NCBI GenBank assembly: GCA_963575745.1
Contig: CAUYUJ010018560.1
Span: forward strand, 412,813-476,812
Length of the DNA stretch: 64,000 nt
Direction: 5' to 3'
Origin: Prorocentrum cordatum
Lineage: Eukaryota > Sar > Dinophyceae > Prorocentrales > Prorocentraceae
Both the position numbers and the translations under genes were made by a program. Below the pieces are notes generated by a model that saw only the letters and a program-made list of their open reading frames with translations, did not search any database and was not told the origin of the DNA. This document shows positions 29,793 to 40,780 of the stretch, one piece after another (the stretch's first letter is position 1; each line of letters begins with the position of its first letter).

Positions 29793-30640
29793 CTGTCATC
29801 GGTTTCGACTATAACCTACTCCCTTCGGGTGTCGAGGGGCCCACGGGCGGTCGGCGAGACGCCCCCTTCCCCCTGGACTGGCCCGACACGACCAGGAGCC
29901 GGGCCGATGAGCCTGCGCGGGCAGCAGCGCTCGTGTGCGATGCGGGCACCGCTGCTGGAGACCGACGGCGAGCCCAGGGGGAACGACGAACGAACGAACG
30001 AACCAACGAACGGAGGGGGGAGCGACGAGCGAACCGACGAACGACCACGACGGGCAGGTGTCAAGACCAGGTGGGGGAGGCCCTGGCCTCTCGGACCCGG
30101 CGAGCCCGGGGAGGAAGTGAGGGGGGGCAGGCCTTCTCCTGACACCTCGAGCCCTGGCCCCGCGGCATGCCCAAGAGACAAGCAGGCCTCCTCGCAGGGC
30201 GGCGGGGCTTCTCGGAGGCCCTCGCGCGCCCCCGAGGCCACCGCCGGCCTCTCGGGTGAGAGGCGCAGGGGGCGCCTGCGAGGCCCGGCCCCGCCGCCCT
30301 CGGAGCAGGCCTGGCCCCCGCTCAGTGCCTGCCCGGGCTCGCCGCCGAGGGAGCACCCGGGGTGGAGCACGGGCACGGAGATGCGCGGGGGACATCGGCA
30401 GCGTGCGCGGAGAAGGGCGCGAGCGCAGAAGGGCATGGCCAGCTGCAGGTGCATTGGCGTCGGCATGCGCAGTGGCTCGTGTCGGCGTTCGCCCGGCGAA
30501 GGGGCACGGGCAGAAGTAGGGGGAAAGGCTCGCTGGATCTGCCTGAGCAGGCACATGGGTGTGGGTAGGCGTATGCTCCTCAGCATGTGCAGGGGCGTGC
30601 TGCTCGGCTGACCTTGTATGTAGCAAGCCATGGGCACTGC
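29793..30640. other. Unique GC-rich sequence with long overlapping open frames
   Basis: Open frames exist on both strands (for example plus 29,829-30,611 and minus 29,796-30,626), but neither shows a domain. A short GAAC/GAACGAAC tract lies at 29,980-30,010. Extreme GC content favours open frames by chance, so I call no gene. Confidence 0.4.
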
Positions 30641-31060
30641 CAGGGAGGAGGGAGGAGGGAGGAGGGAGGAGGAGGAGGGAGGAGGAGGAGGAGGAGGAAG
30701 GAGGAGGAGGGAGGAGGAGGAGGAAGAGGAGGAGGAGGAGGAGGAGGAGGAGGAGGAGGGGGGAGGAGGGGGAGGAGGGGAGGGGGGGGGGAGGAGGAGG
30801 AGAGGAGGGGGAGGGGAGGAGGAGGAGGAGGAGGAGGAGGAGGAGGAGGAGGAGGAGGAGGAGGAGGAGGAGGAGGAGGAGGAAGAGGAGGAGGAGGAGG
30901 AGGGGGAGGAGGAGGAGGAGGAGAAGGAGGAGAAGGAGGGAGGAGGGAGGAGGGAGGAGGGAGGAGGAGGAGGAGGAGGAGGAGGAGGAGGGGGAGGAGG
31001 AGGAGGAGGAGGAGGAGGAGGAGGAGGAGGAGGAGAAGGAGGAGGAGGATGAGGAGGAGA
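30641..31060. repeat. GGA trinucleotide tract
   Basis: Long imperfect GGA repeat of about 420 bases. Confidence 0.95.
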
Positions 31061-31240
31061 ACAGCCATCGTGCTGCCAGAAGGACAACTGCCTCAGAGAA
31101 AAGGAAGGGACGCGCCTGGCCACGGCGCGCCCACGCACAGAGCCGCCGAGCCCAGGCCTACGGGAACGGCGCGAAAAAATCGGAGCCCCTCCTTCTGTCG
31201 GCGTCTTGGCTGTACGTCGCCCGCCTCTTGCCAGAACTAG

Positions 31241-32124
31241 CGGAACAGAAAGTGGCATAAGCATAAAAACTCGGAGGTCCGTGCGGATTTCTCGGATCGG
31301 CGCTGGACTCCCCTCCCTGGCGCGCGGATCGCGCCAGGGGCGGCGGCAGAGGCGCCGCCGGGGGGCCCCAGCGCCGATCCGAGAAATTCGCGCGGACCTC
31401 CGAGTTTTTCCCTACCTAGGCTCTGCCTGGAAGGGTTCTTACTCTCTGGGCTTAAAGGGGCCGGGCAGTGGAAAGCGCCCCCGGGCGGTTCCCCGAGTAT
31501 CCGCCCCGCGGTTCCCCCAGTTACGTCCCCTTAGCTTAGCGTTGCTTTTCTCATCTTAGCTTAGCTTAGTTCATCTTAGCTTAGCTTAGTTTCATATTAG
31601 CTCAGGTTTATATTAGCTTAACTGACCTTCATCTTAGCTTCGCTGAGGTTTAGCATAGCAAAGCACAGCATAGCATAGCGTAGCATACCGTAGCGCAGAA
31701 CAGCATATCATAGCATAGTCCAGTATAGCATAGCATAGCGCAGCATAGCATAGCATAGCATAGCATAGCATATCATAGCATAGCATAGCGCAGCACAGCA
31801 CAGCACATCATAGCACGGCGCAGCATAGCATAGCATAGCATAGCAGAGCAGAGCAGAGCAGAGCATAGCATAGCGCCGCATAGCATAGCATAGCAAAGCT
31901 TAGCATAGCACTGCGCAGCATGACATAGCATCGATTAACATAACATATCATAGCATAGCGCAGCATACCATAGCATAGCATAGCATAGCATAGCATAGCA
32001 TAGCGCAGCATAGCATGGCATAGCATAGCATAGCATAGAAACTAATGCTGCTTTCCTAGGGGCTCCAACTTCTAGGCAGGGTCGCACTGGGGTAAGTATG
32101 TTTATGCCACTTATTCTTCCCCTA
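31241..32124 (+). mobile_element. CGGAGGTCCGC hairpin element split by an inserted satellite element
   Basis: The left part (31,241-31,409) contains GTGGCATAAGCATAAAAAC, then ACTCGGAGGTCCG, a GC-rich centre and its reverse complement ending GACCTCCGAGTTTTT. In other copies this runs directly into ATGYTTATGCCACTT and a TTGTTCCCC end. Here that last piece is found only at 32,098-32,124 (ATGTTTATGCCACTTATTC), after a 688-base insertion. Confidence 0.75.
31410..32097 (+). mobile_element. Satellite-bearing element S, copy 1 (nested)
   Basis: It begins CCCTACCTAGGCTCTG followed by a conserved stretch with AAGGGTTCTTACTCTC and AAAGGGGCCGGGCAGTG (to about 31,530). It ends with GCTGCTTTCCTAGGGGCTCC and AGGGTCGCACTGGGGTAAG. 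Its core (31,540-32,040) is an irregular TAGCATAGCA/CTTAGCTTAG pentamer-based satellite. The same ends with a different core are found inverted at 52,619-53,543. The core has no protein-coding capacity. Confidence 0.8.
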
Positions 32125-32950
32125 AGAGCGTGCCGCCCTCGCGAAGAGCAGCGGCCGCTCGCGGGAGCCCGTCGTGTCGCCGTGCTCGCGTGGCCGCCCC
32201 TGCTCCAGGGGAGGGGAAGCTCCTCCTTCGCATCCCCAGTGGCGGAGCGTGGCGAGCCTTCGGGACGTCGGATCCGCGCCGCCGTCCCTGCCAACGTCAC
32301 CCTCCATTGGGCCACGCCCGTGTACACATACGGCCGTCGTGCTGCCGTTGGGAAAAATGAGTGAGGACAGGAGGGGCTTTCGCTGGCCACCGCGAGCCTC
32401 GGAGGTTTCCTGACCTAGACGTAAGGAACGGTCCGATCTCGAGAGCCCCAGCGTCTTGGCTGTACGTGTAGAGATTGATTCGCATAAGCTTAGTTGTAGC
32501 ACGAAGCTTGTCTTCGCACATCGGCCACACGATTTTCTCGGTGCGCACCAACGCCAACTGTGAGTGCCCATCGCAGATATCGCCCGTCTGTACGCGATAG
32601 ATTATGGGGCTGTCTTGGGCTATCGGGAGTCCGTGCTGGGGCCCTCGTGGGCAGTTCAGGGCTATCTTGGAGCCATCTGGAGAGGTGTTCTTGGTGCCCT
32701 TTTGGGCTCTCGTTCTCGACCCTGGGGCCCTCTTAGAAACACATTGATCTAACAAAAGCGATTCCTGCTCAGCAGCAACATCTGTGTGCTCACATGCTGT
32801 CCCTGCTGGCTCGCGCGCGCACCGTTCGCATCGAAAGCCAAGTGAGAAGAGATCCCTGCGCTGAAAAGTAAGGGAGGGGTACGATTGAAGAGGGAACAGG
32901 TGAAGGGAGGAACTAATCAGAGGGGACCAGGAGAGCAATGATTAAGGCTC
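32125..32950. other. Mostly unique sequence, no gene recognised
   Basis: The part 32,600-32,740 carries CCCTCTTGGG-like phrases of the 55.7-kb family. The rest has short open frames without domains. Confidence 0.45.
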
Positions 32951-32959
32951 AAGACAACC

Positions 32960-33095
32960 GAGAGGAGGAGGAGGAGGAGGAGGAGGAGGAGGAGGAGGAG
33001 GAGGAGGGGACGGAGGAGGAGGAGGAGGAGCGAACGTACCCAGAGGAGGAGGAGGAGGAGGAGGAGGAGGAGGAGGAGGAGGAGGAGGAGGATGC
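32960..33095. repeat. GGA trinucleotide tract
   Basis: Two GGA blocks separated by a short CGAACGTACCC spacer. Confidence 0.92.
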
Positions 33096-33177
33096 AGGGG
33101 CAAGTAGCAGTGGATAATGCAAGCGAGAATCGTCCTGGCGGCGTGCAGCCAGGGATTCTCGAATCTGATGTGGTTGC

Positions 33178-33277
33178 TGTGGGTGGTGATGGTGGTGGTG
33201 GTGGTGGTGGTGGTGGTGGTGGTGGTGGTGATGGTGGTGGTGGTGGTGGTGGTGGTGGTGGTGGTGGTGGTGGTGCG
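33178..33277. repeat. GGT trinucleotide tract
   Basis: About 30 GGT units interrupted twice by GAT. Confidence 0.94.
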
Positions 33278-33279
33278 GC

Positions 33280-33645
33280 CGTGGCAACCAATTCCGCTGC
33301 CTGGGAGCTCCTGTGCTCAGGGACACCAGCAGCCTGGGGCACCCAGGAGGGCAATTGGGAGGCCACGGCAGCGTCGAGGGGTTAGCTGCGGCATACGATC
33401 AGCGCAAGCACGCTACGGGCGCAGCGACCCCGCGCACCGCCCGATGGCCGCTTGTGCCCAGGGGCTTCAGCAGCCTGGGGCAGTCTGGGGGCAGTCGGAG
33501 GCCAAGACCAGGCGGTGCTATGGGGGGTCAGCTTCGGCGCATGGGCAACGTGGGCTACCTTAGAGGCTCGGCAGAACACCATTAGGGCGCAAACAAACCT
33601 ACCTCGCTTTTGACCACCCTCGCTTCCAAGAGATACCAAGCGACG
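33280..33645. other. Unique sequence, nothing recognised
   Basis: Two similar CAGCAGCCTGGGGCA phrases (33,325 and 33,468) are the only internal structure seen. Confidence 0.4.
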
Positions 33646-33649
33646 CCAA

Positions 33650-34160
33650 ACTACGGCCTGCGCTGGTCAGGCCGCTTGACGAGGAGGCGCGTGGTATGAC
33701 TTGGTTTTGCCTGGAAGCGAAAGCGGGGTAGGTAATTCACGCTCTGAACCATCGTGGGGACGTCCGTGGGGTATATGAAATCGATCCATCGCGCGATGCT
33801 GGGGGCCACCTCGCGCATCCGGGTCAGGAAAGTGTGTCGGTCCACCTCTTTGTGCACATTTGCCTGGTCGCTTTTGGCCAACACCCGATCCCAAGTCGTG
33901 CGCGAAGTCCTGCTGCCACTGCCGGGCCAAGTGCAGCATGGCCTCGACGCCGGCGCGCACGCCGACCGCCAGCTGCAGAGGTTCGAGATGAACTCGCAAA
34001 GCGTCCATCTCTGTCGCCAACAAGGCCTTTCCGACAACTCTCCGAATGGCCTCGCCTGAGCACGATGGTCGGGCAACTTCTGTGCCGTCCTTCGCGGTCT
34101 TCCAGAGCCGTGCCCCGGGCACCACCCAGAAACGGCCTCAGCAATGGATAATGCAATTTG
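33650..34160 (-). pseudogene. LINE reverse transcriptase fragment, frameshifted
   Basis: The minus strand reads EAIRRVVGKALLATEMDALR, then LQLAVGVRAGVEAMLHLARQ, in one frame (34,100-33,900). After a frameshift near 33,890 it continues VLAKSDQANVHKEVDRHTFL, then a stretch including APSIARWIDFIYPT. This is the palm region up to and just past motif A of a LINE reverse transcriptase of the RPI..G..LRR..GK..L type. Motif A lacks the usual D..NAF core (SDQANVHKEV), and there are no flanking domains, so it is a dead fragment. Confidence 0.78.
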
Positions 34161-34161
34161 A

Positions 34162-34860
34162 TTGAGCTTCTTGGGGGGGATCTCGGAGGATTCGGTAGGA
34201 GGGAGGTCGGAGAAGGGAAGAAGGCGAGTGGAAGGAGGAGAGAGAAGAGGTGAAGTCGGAATAGGGAAGAAAATGGGCAGGAACAGGGAAGAAGGGAATG
34301 TGGAACTGGGAACAGACCGTAAGCCAGCCCGGCAGCCGAATGGGCAGGATCCGTCAGTACCGAATGCGGAAATTGGGTCGAATCGGAGCGTGCCTCCTAT
34401 CGGGCTTCACCGGCATGGAGTCAGAATCGAATCGGATCGGCAGAACCAGAATGAAGAACAGCACCGCGCAAGCAACGGGCCACACCGCATCGTCGGAACA
34501 TCCGACTGGAACCAGACGAAGGCTGGCCAAGATCGACGGCGAATCGGACCGAGCAGATCAAAATGGACCCTGCGTCGGGACATCGGCACCACGCGTGCTC
34601 TTCTCACCTCGGTGGCCCGCACCCGGCGGATGGCCCGGATGCCGCAGGGTGGCTGGCGGGTGGCGCGGGGCGGCTGGCCAGCCGCGGCGGCGGCGCGCGG
34701 CTGGCGGCAGCGCTGGAGACTGTGACTCTCGCTCAGGGAGACGTGAGACTCGGTCGGGTTCGGGGGGCTCTAGCTCGCCTGACGGGGCCATCATGAAACT
34801 GACGAGACGAGACTCAGTCTGAAATTTGACGCGAGCTCCCACAGCAAGCACCCCACGAAA
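34162..34860. other. Unique sequence with a 187-codon open frame of unknown nature
   Basis: A plus-strand frame from the ATG at 34,162 to 34,725 is rich in Arg, Gly and Asn and has no recognisable domain. The part 34,270-34,560 uses many short GAATCGGA/GCAGAACCAG variants, and 34,640-34,710 is a GGCTGGCGG repeat. I do not call it a gene. Confidence 0.35.
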
Positions 34861-35838
34861 GCAGGACCGTCAAAACCCAGGACGCGTCGTCAAAAAAGCG
34901 TCGGCAAACCCGAGTTCCGGCCTACTCGAGTTATCCGTTTCCCCGACTCACCTACGGCGTGGCAATCTGCTTGTGGCGCTGGCCCCCCCGCGGGGCTTCG
35001 ACCGCTTCCCCGAAGCCGGGCCTTCACTTCCCCGGGAGAAGAGATTTCCGACGCCCCCCCCCGACCGGGAAGCGGCCTCCAGAGGCCGAGAACGAAGAAA
35101 AGCACACCGTCGTGTTTTCCTGCGTCGCGTCTCTGGGGCTTTGCCTCCCCTCGGCCTCGCCCTGAGGCCCCGCCGCTTTCTCCTCACCTCCCTCCGCCTA
35201 AGTCAAGCATCGCGCGGCCCGCTTAGCGTCGACCGGAAGAGGTGCGCTCTCGACCCGCGGATCAAAAAGGTGTTTTCCTGCGTCGCCCAGAGCTGAGCGG
35301 AGACTGTGACGGCGGCGCTCCCTGAGGCCCGACGACGCGAACAAATGCAGCATCGTGGGACATCACCACCAAAACCCCACAGGCCCCAACCTCCGGCTGC
35401 ACCGCTCGAGCCAGATCGCTCTGTGCGGGCCTGAGCGTCCGAAACCGGGCGAAGCCGCCCGCTGTTGAAAAATACAAGAATCGGATACACGCAAGAAGCG
35501 ACCCTGGGCAATAGTGACCCTTGGCGCGTGGCTCAACAGGGGACGCGGGGTGGCTAACCCTGGGCGCGCAAGCCGCCGCCACCGCTATGCGTTCAACGAC
35601 CCAGGGATCCCACGCGAACGTTTTCTTCTTCGGCGTTTCGACATTGGGCGGAAGGGGGGGGAGGGGGGGTCTGGCTCCGGACCTCTGCTTAATGCCACTG
35701 TTTGCAGTGGTACGTCCTATGGGGTGGACCACACCTGCTTGAAACAGGCGCCAAAAACGGACAAGATCTCCTCTAATGGGGGGGGGAGGGGGGAGGGGGC
35801 GAAGGCCCGAGCCGATCGGCAAAACAATGAATAACAAA
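34861..35838. other. GC-rich unique sequence, no gene recognised
   Basis: The part 35,530-35,610 resembles 20,640-20,720. Otherwise only short open frames are present. Confidence 0.4.
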
Positions 35839-35840
35839 AA

Positions 35841-36047
35841 CGATTAGGGGAACAAAAAGTGACATAAACATAATAGCTCGGAGGTTCGCGCGGATTGCTC
35901 GGATCGGCGCTGGGGCCCCCCTGGCGGCGCCTCCGGCGCCGCCCCTGGCGCGCTCCGCGCGCCAGGGAGTGGGGTCCAGCGCCGATCCGAGAAATCCGCG
36001 CGGACCTGTGAGTTTTTATGTCTATGCAACTTTTTGTGCCCCTAACG
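35841..36047 (+). mobile_element. CGGAGGTCCGC hairpin (MITE-like) element, intact copy
   Basis: Left end CGATTAGGGGAACAAAAAG and right end CTTTTTGTGCCCCTAACG are reverse complements, followed inward by CATAAACATAA and TCGGAGGTTCGCGCGGATT and, on the far side, their complements. The centre is GC-rich with nested GGCGCC palindromes. The element could form a long hairpin of about 200 bases. Confidence 0.82.
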
Positions 36048-36346
36048 ATCACCATAGGGGCCCGCACCAGAGGCCACTCCGGCGAAAGGTCCCTCCTACG
36101 TCTATAATCGAGGCCGGCGGGGCGGCCCGCCGCGGGGGGGGGCGGGCGGGCCCCTAACGATCACCATAGGGGCCCGCATCAAAAAGGCCACTCTGGCGAC
36201 AGGCCCCTCCTGCGTCTATAGTTGAAGCTCGCGGGGCAGCCCGCCGCGGGGGGGCGTGCGGGCCCCTAACGATCACCATGGGGCCAGCACCAAAAAGGTC
36301 ACTCTGGCGAAAGGCCACTCCTGCGTCTGGTCGAGGCTGGCGGGGC
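36039..36346 (+). repeat. 112-bp tandem repeat, 2.7 copies
   Basis: The CCCCTAACGATCACCA start recurs at 36,039, 36,151 and 36,263. Each unit holds a CGCATCAAAAAGGCCACTC type phrase and ends in a GC-rich AGCCCGCCGCGGGGGGG. A single diverged relative lies at 20,720-20,770. Confidence 0.85.
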
Positions 36347-36539
36347 ACAAAAAGTGGCATAAACATAAAAACTCGGAGGTCCGCGCGGATTTCTCGGATC
36401 CGCGCTGAACCCCCCTCCCTGGCGCGCGGAGCGCGCCAGGGGCGGCGCCGGAGGCGCCGCCAGGGGGGCCCCAGCGCCGATCCGAGCAATCCGCGCGAAC
36501 CTCCGAGTTTTTATGCTTATGCCACTTCTTGTTCCCCAA
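36347..36539 (+). mobile_element. CGGAGGTCCGC hairpin element flanked by 22-bp direct repeats
   Basis: The element has the family ends (ACAAAAAGTGGCATAAAC ... TTATGCCACTTCTTG). It is flanked on both sides by the same 22 bases starting GTCTGGTCGAGGCTGG, at 36,325-36,346 and 36,540-36,561. The right flank continues as the 112-bp unit would, so the element inserted into the tandem repeat. Confidence 0.78.
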
Positions 36540-36561
36540 GTCTGGTCGAGGCTGGCGGGGC

Positions 36562-36735
36562 GGCCCGCCGCGGCGGGGGGTCCGGCGGGCGCCTCCTGGG
36601 GGCTGCCGGGCGCCGCCGCGCCGCCTGGCGGGGCTGGTGCGGCCAGGGGCCCCGCCGCGACAGCGCCCGCAGGGGCCTCCGTCGCCCCGGCGGAGGGGCC
36701 CGGGGGGCGGAGCTCCTGCGCGGGGGGGCCGCGGC
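36562..36735. other. GC-rich remainder of the 112-bp unit region
   Basis: High-GC sequence without a recognised gene. Confidence 0.4.
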
Positions 36736-36737
36736 GG

Positions 36738-36890
36738 TCGTCGTCGTGGTCGTCGTCCTCGTCCTCGTCCTCGTCGTCGTCCTCGTCCTCGTCCTCGTCG
36801 TCGTCGTCGTCGTCCTCGTCCTCGTCCTTGTCGTCGTCGTCGTCGTCGTCGTCGTCCTCGTCGTCGTCCTCGTCGTCGTCGTCGTTGGGC
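36738..36890. repeat. GTC/CTC trinucleotide tract
   Basis: Mixed GTC and CTC units that read as Asp/Glu or Val/Leu runs depending on frame. Confidence 0.93.
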
Positions 36891-37220
36891 GGGCTGCGGC
36901 GGGGCCGGAGGCCAGCCAAGCCGCCGCCGTGCCCCCCCATGGTGGCCCGTGGAGGCCTGCCACGAGTGCCCAGGGCTGCCCGGTAGGGCTTCCGTGTAGC
37001 TTCGAGGGGGCTCCCTCTTCTCCCCGCCACACGGGCTGCGGTGGAGGGGCCCGCGGGGCGGAGCTCCTTCACGGGGGGGCAGGCGGGCTGCGGCGGGGCC
37101 GAAGGCCAGCCAGTAGCTCATGTCGACTCGGATTACATCTCCGCGCTGGTGCAAGCTAGAGCTGACGGCGGTGCGATTGGGGCAAATCGTGGTCTGAATA
37201 CTTATAGAGGTAATATCAGA
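36891..37220. other. GC-rich unique sequence
   Basis: No gene recognised. A phrase GCGGAGCTCC recurs at 36,707 and 37,056. Confidence 0.4.
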
Positions 37221-37737
37221 AGTTGGGGGGTGAGTTCGAAGTGAAACGGGGAGCCCCCACCAGGAAATCGGTTTCGGTTTCGTGTTCGTGTCGTGCGTAC
37301 AAGGCGTAGCTGCGTGGGCGGGCAAAAGGGATGAACCCGCCGCTGCTAAAGCGAAATTTAATCCAAAGACTCTACACCCCAGGTTGGCCAGCGGTGGCCC
37401 GGGGGTGTCTCGCCGGTGTCCTGTGGTGTCCTGTGGCGCGGTGTCCCGTGACGTCCCATGGTGTCCCGTGAGATCGATTGCGAGATCGATCGTGAGATCG
37501 AAAGTAAAACCGATGGACCAATCGACAGTGAGGCCGACTGTGAGATCCATAGATAGTCATACTGACCGATAAAACGATATCGGTAATGAGATCGGTATGC
37601 GGACTGAGGATGAGATCGATAAACAGATGGCCAAACAGATGGCCACTCGATCGTAATGTCGCGAGTGATATCGCTGGCGTCATCGAAATTGGAATCGATA
37701 GTGAGATCGAGGGTGAGATCGATTGAGTGAGACGTTG
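37221..37737 (+). mobile_element. GAGATCGAT-rich element, copy 1
   Basis: It starts with AGTTGGGGGGTGAG and a conserved stretch containing GAAATCGGTTTCGGTTTCGT (37,265-37,285) and GCTGCGTGGGCGGGC. It then has GGTGTCCCGTG repeats and a GTGAGATCGAT array, and ends GAGTGAGACGTTGG. The same layout is seen at 53.9, 55.1 and, reversed, 57.9-58.9 kb. Confidence 0.72.
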
Positions 37738-37829
37738 GCTCCTTCGCGTCAGGGGCCGAATTCCCCCTGCGATTTCGTCATACTTGTTTCGTTATGTTTG
37801 TTGTACGAGACATGTGTTGGTTGATGTGT

Positions 37830-38235
37830 TTGAACATTGTTGAGCCTGGACAAGCCGTGTTAGAACTTGGCAAGCCTTGCTAAGCTTTGGTAAATCATGT
37901 TAAGCCCTGGCAGGCCTTGCGAAGCCCTGCTGAGCCCGGCTAAACCTTGGCAAACTCTGCTACGCCCTGTTGAGTACTGGTCCACCCTGATATGATCTGG
38001 CAAGCTTTGTTAAGCCCTGGTAAGCTCTGCTAAGCCTTGCTAAGCTTAGTAAGCCTCTTCAAGCCCAACTAAGCTTGCTAAGCCTTGCTAAGCCCTGGTC
38101 TGCATAGGTAATTGGTAAGCTACACCCTGCTCAGCTGACGAAGGCTGAGCAGGGCTTAGCTGTGTTTCGCAAGGCTTAGCAATGCTTCGCAGAGCTTGCC
38201 AGGGCGTTTACCGCTGAGGATTCCTTGATACAGAC
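37830..38235. repeat. Irregular satellite of CAAGCCTTGCTAAGCC type
   Basis: Degenerate units of about 12-24 bases built from TTGCTAAGCCYTGG. The orientation flips near 38,150 (AAGGCTTAGCAATGC), which gives an inverted end. Confidence 0.85.
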
Positions 38236-38690
38236 TCTGTGTATAAGGATTCCCTGCTCAGGGCTCGTTAATCATGACTCCCTGGCCAGCTCATCAACTC
38301 CAAGTCCACGAACCTACTGCTTCATTCTGCTCTGCCTTGCCGTGCTCTGCCCCAGGCCCTGCTGCCTACAGCTCTGATTCAAGCTGTGCCTGTTTCTGCT
38401 CTGCTCCAGGTTGGCTCTGCCCTGCCACACTTCCTGGATAGAAGGAACCCTCTGCTCTGCCCTGCCAAGCGTCCTGAATAAGGAGTTCTGAATAAACACT
38501 CCTGACTAAGATTTACGCACTAAGGAACCCTTCTTGAGGACACCTTACGAAGGACTCGGTGACAAAGGCTCCCGAGGAAAAACTCCCGATTAAGGATTCC
38601 TCATGGAGAATTCCTGAATAAGGTCCTCCTCTTTCGGATTCCGTAATCAGGATTCCCTGGCTCCAAATCTACGAGCCGAGTGTTCCATTA
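38236..38690. repeat. Degenerate GGATTCC/CTGAATAAGG satellite
   Basis: Variants of GATTCCTGAATAAGGA alternate with TGCTCTGCCYTGCC repeats. No gene is seen. Confidence 0.75.
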
Positions 38691-39065
38691 TGCTTTGCCT
38701 TGTCTTACTGGGGCGCCAGGGGTGGGGACACTCCAAAATTCGCGCCCAAGTTGTGGAGATGCCTTAGGCGGTTTGCTTGCTTCGGACCGTAACATCCTCT
38801 GCTGTCGGAGCTGTCTCCGAGGATGTCTTAGGCGGGGCGCTGGTTTGAACACTCCAGAGGGGGGACGCCATGGGTGGATGATCTCCAGAACTCGCGCACA
38901 GATTGCGGGGATGTCTCTAGCGGTTTGTCTGGTTCGGACTGTGTATCATCGGTTTCTTGAGCAGGTTCTGAGGGTGTCTCGGGCGAGGCGCTGGCTTCAG
39001 CACCACTGCGGGGGGGCGCCAGGGGTCAGATCACTCCAGGATTCGCATCCGGATTGTGGGGCTGC
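38691..39065. repeat. Degenerate repeats of about 135 bp
   Basis: Phrases GGGGCGCCAGGGGTGGGGAC, CACTCCAGRATTCGC and TTGYGGGGATGYCT recur near 38,710, 38,860 and 39,010, which suggests three decayed tandem units. Confidence 0.6.
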
Positions 39066-39069
39066 CTCA

Positions 39070-40780
39070 GAGTCACTGACCTCAGACTCGCTCACACTCA
39101 TGCTCGCGCGCGCGCATCCTGCGGGATGTGGTCATACTCGCTCGCCTTCAGACTCGCTCACACCCAGGCTCGTTTACACTCAGACTCATTCGCACTCGCA
39201 TATGCTCTCATGCAGATTGACCAGCCCTCAGACTCACCCATACGAACACTCACTTTTACTTAGACTCACTCGTACTCAGACTCACTCATACCCAAACTCG
39301 CTCTCTCTCACACACACACACACTCACACCCACACTCCCTTGCACTCAGACTCACGCATATTCAGACTTAGGCTCGCCACTCATAATCAGACCCACCCAT
39401 ACGCAGGCTTGCTCACACTCAGGCTTGCTCACATTCAGACCCACTCACACTCAAGCCCACTCATACTTAAACGTGCTCATACTCAGACTTTCCCGTACCT
39501 AGGTGCACCAACATTCAAACTAAATCCTTCCTGGGCGTACTCACGCTCGGACTCACTCGCACTCCGACCATTCACACTCCGAACGCTCACGCCTCCTCAC
39601 CTCCCCCCTTCTATTTCTCCCCCACACGCAGACTCACTCAAACTCGGACCCGCTCATAGTCAGACTCACCCATACTCTGACTCACTCAGGCTCAGACTCG
39701 TTCACACTCAGGCTAACCCATATATGGACCCACTCACACTGAGACTCGCCCGCACCCAGATGCACCCACAGTCAGACTAACACACACACACACACCGCCA
39801 GACTCACTCACAGTAAGACCCACCCACACGCAGACTCACGCGTACTCTGACCCAGATGTGTCAAACTCATCATCAGACCCACTCACACCAAGCGTCGCCC
39901 ACACTCAGACTCCTCCCCCCTTGGACTCACTCATAATAATACGTCCTCATGCTCGAACTCGCCCGTACGCAAACGATCCCATGCCTAGACTCATTGACAC
40001 TCGAACTCATTTAGCTATACTCAGACTCACCCTCACTCAGGCGAACCCGTACTCAGACTCGCCATCCCTCAGATGTTCATTTAGATTCGCCAGCCCTCAT
40101 ACGCGCTCAAACGCAAACCCACTCGCAACCAGCCTTGCCCATGCCCTACCTCAGACCCATCATACTCATTCACAGACTCACCCACACTCGGGCTTACTCA
40201 CACTCAGGCTCCCTCATACTCGGGCGCACTCATAACCATACTCAATCACCCACAATCTCACCCACACTCAGACTCACTTGTACCGTATACCCAGACTCAG
40301 ACCAACCCACACTCGGACCCACTCGCACTCAGACTGGCTCACACTCAGACCTGCTCATACTCAGACTCATTCGCACTCGGGCCCGCTCATACTCAGACTC
40401 GCCCATACTGAGATGCATCCATATTCAGGCTGACCCACGAGACCCACTCACACTCAGACTCACTCACACGTAGATTCGTTCACACTCAAACTCCTACACA
40501 CGCGCTGGGACCCAATCGCGCTCAGACTCACTCGGACCCAGACCCACGCCTACTCACAGTCAGGCCCGCCAAACCCAAACTCAGACCCACTCGCACCGAA
40601 ACTTGCTAAAACCCAGACTCACCCGCACTCAGACCCACCCATGCTCAGATGCACTCATGCCCAGGCGCACCTGTGCCCAGAGTCTCTCACACCCTGACTG
40701 CCTCACACTCAAGCTCAATCATTCCTGGGCACAGTCGCACTCAGACTCACTCGCGCTCAAACCAGTCACGCTAAGATCCA
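39070..40780. repeat. 1.7-kb satellite of CTCACACTCAGACTCACT type
   Basis: Short units of about 18 bases (CACTCAGACTCACTCACA and variants with TACTCAGAC) fill the block. The frames reading as Leu/Thr/His/Ser repeats follow the satellite and are not genes. Confidence 0.92.

Noticed and set aside
29796-31264. Minus-strand frames of 276 and 482 codons
   Set aside because: They combine GC-rich unique sequence and a GGA tract, with overlapping frames on both strands of similar length and no domain.
39070-40780. Open frames of 366, 125, 112 and 117 codons rich in Leu, Thr, His and Ser
   Set aside because: They translate the CTCACACTCAGACT satellite and have no non-repeat sequence.
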